A program made the translations under genes and the position numbers. The notes below the pieces were generated by a model. It made no database searches, was not told the origin of the DNA, and saw only the letters and a list, made by a program, of their open reading frames with translations. 5,001 nucleotides of DNA from XYA12-FULL-58-9 sp001798605. GTDB taxonomy: Bacteria; Myxococcota; XYA12-FULL-58-9. This document shows, one piece after another, positions 1 to 5,001 of this stretch. Numbering within the stretch: the stretch's first letter is position 1; each line of letters begins with the position of its first letter. The stretch spans positions 1 through 5,001 of the forward strand of contig DAINMX010000350.1 in assembly GCA_036736205.1 (NCBI GenBank). The letters are read 5' to 3'.

Positions 1-7
1 TTCTTGC

Positions 8-41
8 AGCGTGTGAGCCCTACTACTCACATGCACACGCT
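8..41. repeat. Inverted repeat with two alternative pairings
   Basis: Arms AGCGTGTG (8-15) and CACACGCT (34-41) are perfectly complementary over 8 bp around an 18-base centre. The same left arm can instead pair at 9-17 with 26-34 (GCGTGTGAG against CTCACATGC), giving 9 bp with one G-U wobble in plus-strand RNA and an 8-base loop. The two folds exclude each other. No T-run follows on either strand, so it does not look like a simple intrinsic terminator. Its function is unknown. Confidence 0.5.
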
Positions 42-78
42 CCCCCAAGTGGGGCATCTGCGTCCGCGGCCTTTACCT

Positions 79-93
79 TTGCCCTTAGGGCAA
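79..93. repeat. Short perfect hairpin
   Basis: TTGCCC (79-84) and GGGCAA (88-93) form a 6-bp stem around a three-base loop (TTA on the plus strand). Neither strand shows a following T-run, so it is recorded only as one element of the hairpin chain downstream of the operon. Confidence 0.45.
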
Positions 94-174
94 TCCTGCG
101 CCCAAGACCTCCCGGCCTGTGGTGAGTCATTTCGATTTTCTGTCCCCTCACGTTCGCTCGGCTCGCCAAGGCTC

Positions 175-223
175 ACACAAAATAGAAAGCCTCATCTCGG
201 GAGCACGACCGCCTCGGCTTTCT
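175..223 (-). terminator. Candidate transcription terminator of the efflux operon
   Basis: On the minus strand, about 40 bases past the TolC-like stop codon, AGAAAGCC (223-216) and GGCTTTCT (191-184) form a perfect 8-bp stem around a 24-base loop. The stem is followed by ATTTTGTGTG, a short, interrupted U-rich tail. Position and orientation fit the end of the four-gene transcript. The long loop and imperfect U-tract make this weaker than a textbook intrinsic terminator, so Rho-dependent ending or mRNA 3'-end protection are alternatives. Confidence 0.4.
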
Positions 224-262
224 CACGAACACAGGAACCACCTCGATGTTTCGGGCATGGAT

Positions 263-1624
263 CTATCGCCGTCCAAGTGCTGCCAGTAGTTCCGCGCGAG
301 CGGTGGCGAGCTCATAATCGGCCTGCACCTGCTGGGCAGCGGCGTTGGTCACTGACAGCTGGGCATCGCCGAGCTCGAGAACATTACCGACTCCGGTTTC
401 GTAACGTCCCTCCGCCAATCGTAGTTGCTCACGGGCATTGATGACCACTTCGCCCGCGGCGGTCGATGCGGCCTTCGCGGCACGGACAGCGAGGCGGGCC
501 TGTTCAACCTGTAGGAGCACGCTCTGACGGCTGGCGTCGGCTATCGCGCGGGCGGTTTCCAAGGCGGCGGTCGCCTGGGCGCTTTGAGCCCGAGTCATGC
601 CGCCTTCGAAGAGGGGCCAGGAGAGGTTGGCGGCTGCCTGCCAGTTCCAAGCGAGGTTACCTATCTCTGAACCGCCATCGGTAAGGCCCGTTGAGACGTC
701 GAGGGTTGGCCAGTAGCCACTTTTGACGGCGTTGAGCTCGATCTCGCGGGCGCGCGTCGTTGCCGCCACGGCATTGAGGTCGGGACGCCTGGCGAGTGCC
801 TGGGCAAAGAGGATGTCTTTGCTCTCGTCCTCGTCGGTAACGATCGGGAAGGCTTGGTCTTCCACCTCGTAGTCGCCACTCGCCTCGACGCCCATGGCTT
901 GGTTCAGACGCGCTTTGGCGGTGGCGTAGCCGTTTTCCGCGGTGATCATCTGGACACGTGCGTTGGCTGTGAGTGTTCGGGCTTGGGCCAGATCGATCGC
1001 CGGTCGTGTTCCCATGTCCACGAAACCCTCAATCTGGGCGAGGTGACGCTGTTGATTTGCCAGAGTCTCCCAAGCCACGTGTAGCATGGCCTTGGCGGCG
1101 CGGGCTGCGAAGTAGGCGGTGCGGGCCGTCAAGATCACTCGTAACTCGGTGTCGTCCTCGTTGTCTCCCGCGGCGGTTGCGCTAGCTTTCGCTGCTTGCC
1201 AGAGGTTCCACGATTGGCCGAAATCCCAAAGGCGCAGGCCGGCCGACAGAGCAAAGTTGAAATAGTTGGAGGTACTGAAGCTATTCGTGTCGCTTTGGTT
1301 GAGACTAGATGGCAACGCTCCCGGCCGGGTCTGGTAGTTCGACGTGGCGCGCTGATAGTTGGCAGAAGCGACAACCTTCGGTAGCAGCGGTGCGCGGTTG
1401 ACGTCGGCGCTGGCTTCTGCGCCGGCGGTGGCGGCTCGTGCCTGCCGGATTTCGGGATGGTTTCGAAGTGCAGACTCGACGGCATCGGCAAGGGACAAAC
1501 TGGGATGCACGGCCGTCGGCTGTTCAATCGCGTCCGCACTGTTGGCGATCCCAGCCGCGATCGACGCGGGCATCTGGAACAACGCGATCGCTGCAAACAC
1601 CGCAGAGAAAGCTCTCATACTCAT
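263..1624 (-). CDS. TolC-family outer-membrane efflux protein
   Basis: This is the outer-membrane duct of the pump, a homotrimer in known family members, that carries substrate from the periplasm out of the cell. The product is 453 residues, normal for the family. A signal peptide covers roughly residues 3-24, with small-residue cleavage sites between residues 24 and 32. Two outer membrane efflux protein (OEP) repeats follow, about 43-245 and 270-450. Each has the long helices and a matching strand motif: LRLWDFG near 130-136 in the first half and LSWPLFEGG near 334-342 in the second. The segment around 409-430 (YETGVGNVLELGDAQ) parallels 203-220 in the first half. The ATG overlaps the permease stop as ATGA, and GAGG (1633-1630) lies five bases upstream inside the permease gene. 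A second ATG at residue 3 is possible but less well spaced. The gene ends the operon. Family assignment is firm; the substrate is unknown. Confidence 0.95.
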   Translation of the reverse strand: MSMRAFSAVFAAIALFQMPASIAAGIANSADAIEQPTAVHPSLSLADAVESALRNHPEIRQARAATAGAEASADVNRAPLLPKVVASANYQRATSNYQTRPGALPSSLNQSDTNSFSTSNYFNFALSAGLRLWDFGQSWNLWQAAKASATAAGDNEDDTELRVILTARTAYFAARAAKAMLHVAWETLANQQRHLAQIEGFVDMGTRPAIDLAQARTLTANARVQMITAENGYATAKARLNQAMGVEASGDYEVEDQAFPIVTDEDESKDILFAQALARRPDLNAVAATTRAREIELNAVKSGYWPTLDVSTGLTDGGSEIGNLAWNWQAAANLSWPLFEGGMTRAQSAQATAALETARAIADASRQSVLLQVEQARLAVRAAKAASTAAGEVVINAREQLRLAEGRYETGVGNVLELGDAQLSVTNAAAQQVQADYELATARAELLAALGRR

Positions 1625-2850
1625 TCGTACCTCAACGCTTCGATGGGATCGAGCAGAGACGCCTTGCGCGCCGGATAGATGCCAAAGACGACGCCGACCA
1701 CTGCGCTGAAGATGACGGAGACGACGATGATGTCAGCGCGAATGAGCATAGGCCAACCAAAAGCCCGAGCGAGCTGCCCCGCTGTGAGCAAACCCAAGAT
1801 GACGCCAATGAGGCCACCGACGAGAGAGAGTGTTAAGGCTTCGACAAGAAACTGGGCGAGAATGTGGCGCGGTTTGGCTCCGACCGCCATGCGCAGCCCG
1901 ATCTCACGGGTACGTTCGGTGACGCTCACCAACATGATGTTCATGATGCCGATGCCGCCGACAAACAAGGACACCGCCGCGATTGCTGCGAGCAAAGTGG
2001 TGAGTGTCTCGGTCCCCTGTTGTTGAGCACTTGCGAACTCTGAGAGATTGCGTACCGAGAAGTCGTCGTCATCGCTTGCGGACAGGCGGTGGCGATCACG
2101 CAGGATGGCACTGATCTGCATTTGGGCCGAGATCGCGGCTTCTGCGGAGATTGCAGAGACCATGATGATGCCGGGGATGAACTTCTGCAGGCCACCTTTG
2201 ATCTTTGCCTGGTAAGTGGCGTGGGGAATGATGATGGTGTCGTCGTTGTCCTGACCATGGTGGGATTGGCCCTTTTTGTCGAGAACACCGATTACCTGGA
2301 ACGGAATGTTGTTGATGCGAATGCTCTGCCCGACCGGGTCGAAGGTGGTGCCGAACAATTTTTCTACCACGGTTTGACCGAGCACCGCCACTTTCGTTCC
2401 AGACTCGACGTCCGAGTCAGTGAACCCCGTGCCCCGCACAATGCGCCAGTTGCGAATAGCAAAGAACGCCGCATCGGTGCCGGTGACGTTGGTGTTCCAG
2501 TTTTGTTCTTCGCTCTGCGCCTGCGCAGCGGTCTGCAAAACTGGTGCCGCTGCGCGCACGGCATGAGCTTCTTCGCTGATGGCGTCGAGGTCTCCCCAGG
2601 TCAACGAAGGCATGGAACCGAAACCGCCGAACGCCCCCCCTCGCGCGGTCGATCCCGAGCGGACCATCAACAGGTTGGAGCCCATGGAAGTGAAAGCGTC
2701 TTCAACCTCGCGTTTCGCTCCCTCGCCAAGGGCGACCATGGCAATCACGGCGGCCACACCAATGATGATCCCGAGGGTGGTCAAGGCCGAGCGCATTTTG
2801 TTGCGGGCAAGCGCGCGCAGGGCGATGAGAAATGTCTGAGTGGGGCTCAT
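1621..2850 (-). CDS. macB: MacB/FtsX-family ABC transporter permease
   Basis: This is the inner-membrane subunit of the exporter. It takes the mechanical stroke from the ATPase and passes it to the periplasmic side. It has 409 residues and the four-helix layout of type VII (MacB/LolCDE) permeases. TM1 is at about 21-42, followed by a large periplasmic MacB core domain (about 45-280, with the GQDNDDTIIIP segment near 199-209). TM2 is at about 283-310, TM3 at 333-358 and TM4 at 372-392. The FtsX-type cytoplasmic loop ERTREIGLRMAVGA (312-325) is the expected ATPase contact, and the C-terminus IYPARKASLLDPIEALRYE (391-409) is the classic MacB ending. E. coli MacB fuses ATPase and permease in one chain of about 650 residues, whereas here they are separate genes. 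The start overlaps the ATPase stop as ATGA with no strong Shine-Dalgarno sequence, so translation probably depends on coupling. The symbol reflects family, not proven macrolide export. Confidence 0.96.
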   Translation of the reverse strand: MSPTQTFLIALRALARNKMRSALTTLGIIIGVAAVIAMVALGEGAKREVEDAFTSMGSNLLMVRSGSTARGGAFGGFGSMPSLTWGDLDAISEEAHAVRAAAPVLQTAAQAQSEEQNWNTNVTGTDAAFFAIRNWRIVRGTGFTDSDVESGTKVAVLGQTVVEKLFGTTFDPVGQSIRINNIPFQVIGVLDKKGQSHHGQDNDDTIIIPHATYQAKIKGGLQKFIPGIIMVSAISAEAAISAQMQISAILRDRHRLSASDDDDFSVRNLSEFASAQQQGTETLTTLLAAIAAVSLFVGGIGIMNIMLVSVTERTREIGLRMAVGAKPRHILAQFLVEALTLSLVGGLIGVILGLLTAGQLARAFGWPMLIRADIIVVSVIFSAVVGVVFGIYPARKASLLDPIEALRYE

Positions 2851-3590
2851 GGGGTGTGGGCCCTTTCGCTCGGCACCGTGGCAGTGGCAGGCAGACTGGT
2901 TTGCAGGCGATCGGATTGGATGCGTCCGTCCCGCATGGTGATGATACGTGCAGCAAAAGCGGCGATGTCAGGCTCGTGAGTGACCAGAATGATGGTCATG
3001 CCGCTCCGATTGAGCTCTTGGAACAGGGCCATGATGTCGAGACTGGTCTGCGAGTCGAGATTGCCCGTGGGCTCATCAGCGAGGACGAGATGGGGATGGC
3101 TGACCAGGGCGCGCGCAATGGCAACGCGTTGCTGCTGACCGCCGGACATTTGACTGGGGTGATGGGTGAGTCGGTCACCAAGTCCGACCCTTTCGAGGGC
3201 GGCACGGGCGCGAACCGTACGCTCCTCCGAGCGCACGCCCGCGTACAGCAAGGGCAACTCGACGTTCTCGACCGCACTGGTACGAGTGAGGAGGTTGAAA
3301 CTTTGGAAAACAAAGCCGACTTGACGATTGCGCACGGAGGCAAGGGCATTTTTGTCGAGGCGCGAGATGTCCTGACCAGCGAGAGAATAGCGGCCTGTGG
3401 TCGGGCGATCGAGGCAACCAATGATGTTCATCAGAGTTGATTTTCCCGAACCCGACGGACCCATGATGGCCACGAGCTCTCCAGGGGCAATCCGCAGCGT
3501 CACGCCGCCGAGTGCCTGCACTTGGACGTCGCCGGTTTGGTAGAGCTTGAAGATGTCGTCGAGCTGGACCGTATCAACCGCAACTTGCAC
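2847..3590 (-). CDS. macB: MacB/LolD-type ABC transporter ATP-binding protein
   Basis: This cytoplasmic ATPase powers the permease encoded next. Its 247 residues are slightly longer than the usual 220-235 because of a tail of about 24 residues after the core. All ABC motifs are present: a likely A-loop tyrosine (Y17), Walker A GPSGSGKST (44-52), Q-loop glutamine 96 in FVFQSFNLL, signature MSGGQQQR (148-155), Walker B LVLADEP (168-174) with catalytic E173, D-loop NLDS (177-180) and switch histidine H205. The signature begins with M instead of L, a conservative change. Translation starts at GTG (3590-3588), supported by AGAGG (3601-3597) six bases upstream. That site lies just after the adaptor stop, in an 11-base gap. 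The 3' end overlaps the permease start by four bases. The MacB-like subgroup is inferred from sequence style and neighbours, and LolD-like lipid or lipoprotein transport is less likely given the adaptor and TolC partners. Confidence 0.96.
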   Translation of the reverse strand: MQVAVDTVQLDDIFKLYQTGDVQVQALGGVTLRIAPGELVAIMGPSGSGKSTLMNIIGCLDRPTTGRYSLAGQDISRLDKNALASVRNRQVGFVFQSFNLLTRTSAVENVELPLLYAGVRSEERTVRARAALERVGLGDRLTHHPSQMSGGQQQRVAIARALVSHPHLVLADEPTGNLDSQTSLDIMALFQELNRSGMTIILVTHEPDIAAFAARIITMRDGRIQSDRLQTSLPATATVPSERAHTP

Positions 3591-3596
3591 GTTTGA

Positions 3597-3601
3597 CCTC
3601 T
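3597..3601 (-). promoter_or_regulatory. Ribosome binding site supporting the GTG start of the ATPase
   Basis: AGAGG lies immediately after the adaptor stop codon and six bases before GTG at 3590. No ATG is nearby, so this site fixes the ATPase start. Confidence 0.7.
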
Positions 3602-4843
3602 CTAACGGCGTCCGAATGCGCCGGGTGGGCGAAAGGTGCCAGTGGCGCCGACAGCGTCGGTGATGACCATGTCACCAGCTTGGACATCTCCTTTGGCGAT
3701 CTCCGTGAGGGCACCGTCGCTGATGCCTGTTTCGATGGCCACACGGGTTGGAGCATCGGCACGCATCAACCAGATCCAACGCGTTGATTTGGGCGCGACG
3801 GCGGTGCCATCGGTCGTATCGCGAAGTCGGTCGTCGGGGCCGGTCCCCATCGTGGTGTCGGATACCCGGTTCGGTGCTTCGCCTTTGGGGTGGTCGTCTT
3901 TTTGCCTAGCCAACACATCCTGTGGCGGACGAAAGCGCAACGCGGCGTTGGGGACCCGCAGCACGTCGTCTTTTTGTGCGTAGATGAAGGTCACGGTCGT
4001 GGTCATACCGGGCCGCAGCTTCAGGTCGGGATTGTCGACGTCGATGACAGCATCGTAGGTGACGACGTTCTGCACCGTCTGCGGTGCGTTGCGGATCTGC
4101 CGCACCGTTCCGGTGAAGCGCTCACCAGCGTAGGCGTCGACGGTAAAGAGTACTGGCATACCTGCGTCGAGCCGCCCAATGTCCGCTTCGGCGACACTGG
4201 TGTTGACCTGCATCTTACGCAGGTCCTCGGCAAGGACGAACAACGTCGGGGCCTGCAGTGATGCGGCGACGGTCTGGCCGACGTCGACATTGCGAGAGAT
4301 CACCACACCATTGATGGGCGAGACGATGTGCGTGTATTGGAGGTTCACCTCGCTCTGATGCAAAGTTGCCAACGCCTGCGCCAGGTGACCATTTGCTGCA
4401 TCCACCTGTGCCGCGGCGCCGTCGGCGGTAGCCTGGGCCGTGTCGCGTTCGGCTTCTGCAATGAGTTTGCGTTCGAAAAGCCCAGCGGCACGCTGCTGTT
4501 GTCGCGAAGCTTCTGCGGCCTGGATACGAGCTTTGGTGACCTCGGCCTTGGCGGCTGCGTAATTGGCGCGCGCCTGTTCGCGGGTAGCCTCGAACAGTTG
4601 CGGATCAATTCGGGCTATGACCTGTCCCCGGGATACGACCGCGTTGTAATCGACGAGAATGTCCTTAACGCGGCCTGAAACTTGACTGCCGACTTGGACG
4701 GTTACCAATGCTGACAAGGTGCCGCTGGCCGTTACTTTGGCGATGATGGAACCACGTTCGACGGTAGCTGTCTCGAAATGTATCTTGGCCTTCTCCGTGC
4801 AGGCGACCGCAAGGAGGACAGCCATGCAAGTCAAAAAGCGCAT
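3602..4843 (-). CDS. macA: MacA-like periplasmic adaptor (membrane fusion protein) of an ABC efflux pump
   Basis: This adaptor joins the permease to the TolC-like duct across the periplasm. I chose ATG at 4843-4841 because GAGGTG (4855-4850) sits six bases upstream; the longer GTG start at 4852 would put that site inside the gene. The product is 413 residues. Its N-terminus has a short hydrophobic stretch and a lipobox (LAVA before C15), so it is probably lipid-anchored. The lipoyl-like first half spans about 37-80, the alpha-helical hairpin about 83-170, and the second lipoyl half about 171-195 (SPINGVVISRNVDVGQTV). The beta-barrel follows at about 205-290, with the MacA-typical NVVTYDAVIDVDNPDLKLRPG stretch near 259-279. 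A polar linker (about 306-355) precedes the membrane-proximal domain (355-413). At the hairpin tip the usual RLS contact pattern reads R118, L122, A129, so the serine is replaced. The gene is first in the operon; the symbol denotes family only. Confidence 0.94.
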   Translation of the reverse strand: MRFLTCMAVLLAVACTEKAKIHFETATVERGSIIAKVTASGTLSALVTVQVGSQVSGRVKDILVDYNAVVSRGQVIARIDPQLFEATREQARANYAAAKAEVTKARIQAAEASRQQQRAAGLFERKLIAEAERDTAQATADGAAAQVDAANGHLAQALATLHQSEVNLQYTHIVSPINGVVISRNVDVGQTVAASLQAPTLFVLAEDLRKMQVNTSVAEADIGRLDAGMPVLFTVDAYAGERFTGTVRQIRNAPQTVQNVVTYDAVIDVDNPDLKLRPGMTTTVTFIYAQKDDVLRVPNAALRFRPPQDVLARQKDDHPKGEAPNRVSDTTMGTGPDDRLRDTTDGTAVAPKSTRWIWLMRADAPTRVAIETGISDGALTEIAKGDVQAGDMVITDAVGATGTFRPPGAFGRR

Positions 4844-4849
4844 ACGGTT

Positions 4850-4863
4850 CACCTCGTGAGGTG
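4850..4863 (-). promoter_or_regulatory. Adaptor ribosome binding site within an inverted repeat
   Basis: On the minus strand the adaptor's Shine-Dalgarno sequence GAGGTG (4855-4850) is preceded, two bases upstream, by its exact complement CACCTC (4863-4858). In RNA this can close as a 5-bp stem (CACCU with AGGUG) around a CACG loop, covering the ribosome binding site of the operon's first gene. The site itself decides the start codon in favour of ATG at 4843. Regulation through the hairpin is inference; a stem this short is only moderately stable. Confidence 0.5.
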
Positions 4864-5001
4864 GGGCCTTGAATAACTCAAAGTCCGATCAGCGCACTCC
4901 TATCTTAGAGCCGCGTGCTTGTCTTCTGGTTTACACCATGGGTGCATTTTGTGAGCTGGTGCAGCAGCACTTATAGAGGTGCGGAGCCCCTGTCCTTGCC
5001 C
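4864..5001 (-). promoter_or_regulatory. Upstream leader and presumed promoter region of the efflux operon
   Basis: No supported gene lies here. On the minus strand TATAAG (4975-4970) resembles a -10 hexamer, but no good -35 hexamer is found 16-18 bases upstream. TAAGAT (4907-4902) is a second weak -10-like match, also without a -35. Short symmetrical sequences cluster here: GTGC-AGCA-GCAC (4959-4970) touching the first -10 candidate, TGGT-TTAC-ACCA (4927-4938), CACC-ATG-GGTG (4934-4944), a repeated GGTGCA (4941 and 4958), and the near-palindrome TTGAATAACTCAA (4869-4881). Any of these could bind a regulator, but none matches an operator I recognise. The exact promoter is not determined. Confidence 0.35.

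Larger units (their letters stand above)
1..262. other. Non-coding, hairpin-rich region downstream of the efflux operon
   Basis: I see no credible protein gene in this stretch. The one long plus-strand reading frame that crosses it (4-441) runs antisense into the TolC-like gene and is low-complexity and proline/arginine-rich. The DNA instead holds a chain of short inverted repeats: 8-15 with 34-41 (8 bp, perfect), 43-46 with 51-54, 79-84 with 88-93 (6 bp, 3-base loop), 105-109 with 114-118 (5 bp, one wobble on the minus strand), 122-126 with 147-151, and 184-191 with 216-223 (8 bp). A longer-range 9-bp pair (11-19 with 170-178) encloses most of them. It could be a structured RNA, a repeat or mobile-element remnant, or a composite terminator. 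I do not recognise it as a known RNA family. It runs off the left edge of the window. Confidence 0.5.

Noticed and set aside
141..178. Possible insertion-sequence terminus (TGTCCCC-like end)
   Set aside because: No matching inverted end, target duplication or transposase fragment is visible in the window, so the resemblance cannot be supported.
4..441. Plus-strand open frame of 145 codons beginning in the left flank
   Set aside because: Low-complexity, P/R/S-rich translation with no recognisable domain; its 3' half is antisense to the TolC-like gene, and its start codon has no convincing ribosome binding site.
2630..2645. Run of seven C bases inside the permease gene as a possible frameshift or slippage site
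   Set aside because: The permease reading frame continues intact across it with normal family sequence on both sides, so it shows no frameshift.
2089..2979. Long plus-strand open frame (296 codons) antisense to the permease and ATPase genes
   Set aside because: It lies opposite two clearly conserved genes, shows no recognisable domain, and is what high-GC codon bias produces on the opposite strand.
2832..3440. Plus-strand open frame of 202 codons
   Set aside because: Antisense shadow of the ATPase gene, whose motifs are complete on the minus strand.
4841..4852. Alternative GTG start of the adaptor at 4852
   Set aside because: It lacks a good upstream ribosome binding site, while GAGGTG is ideally spaced for ATG at 4843, which also gives a standard short lipoprotein signal.
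4900..4947. Possible 15-codon leader peptide (minus strand) upstream of the adaptor
   Set aside because: No ribosome binding site precedes its ATG and the peptide shows no drug-leader or attenuation pattern; an open frame this short is expected by chance.

Overview
The window carries one complete operon on the minus strand, read from about position 4850 down to 263. It encodes a self-contained tripartite ABC export pump of the MacA/MacB/TolC type. In transcription order the genes are a lipoprotein-like periplasmic adaptor (3602-4843), a stand-alone ABC ATPase (2847-3590), a MacB/FtsX-type permease (1621-2850) and a TolC-family outer-membrane channel (263-1624). All four look intact, with every expected domain in place. 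No regulator, transposase, tRNA, rRNA or CRISPR array is visible.

The host must be a diderm (Gram-negative) bacterium, because the operon encodes a periplasmic adaptor and an outer-membrane efflux protein. The DNA is GC-rich by eye and uses GTG starts. MacB-type pumps with separate ATPase and permease genes followed by their own TolC are common in Proteobacteria, Myxococcota and related phyla. The sequence alone does not settle the taxon.

The genes are packed tightly. The adaptor stop and the ATPase GTG start are separated by 11 bases that hold the ribosome binding site. The ATPase/permease and permease/TolC junctions are both 4-base ATGA overlaps, which points to translational coupling. The likely arrangement is an ATPase dimer driving a permease dimer in the inner membrane, with the adaptor bridging the periplasm to the TolC-like duct. 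The substrate cannot be read from the sequence; the MacB family exports macrolides, peptides, siderophores, toxins and lipid-like molecules.

Two non-coding flanks remain. The right flank (4853-5001) is the presumed promoter and leader region. It has a weak -10-like hexamer, several short palindromes, and an inverted repeat that can pair with the adaptor's Shine-Dalgarno sequence. The left flank (1-262) has no convincing gene but is unusually rich in hairpins and holds a terminator-like structure just after the TolC-like gene. This flank is the least explained part of the window. The pump itself is a well-known type, so no previously undescribed protein system is evident here.
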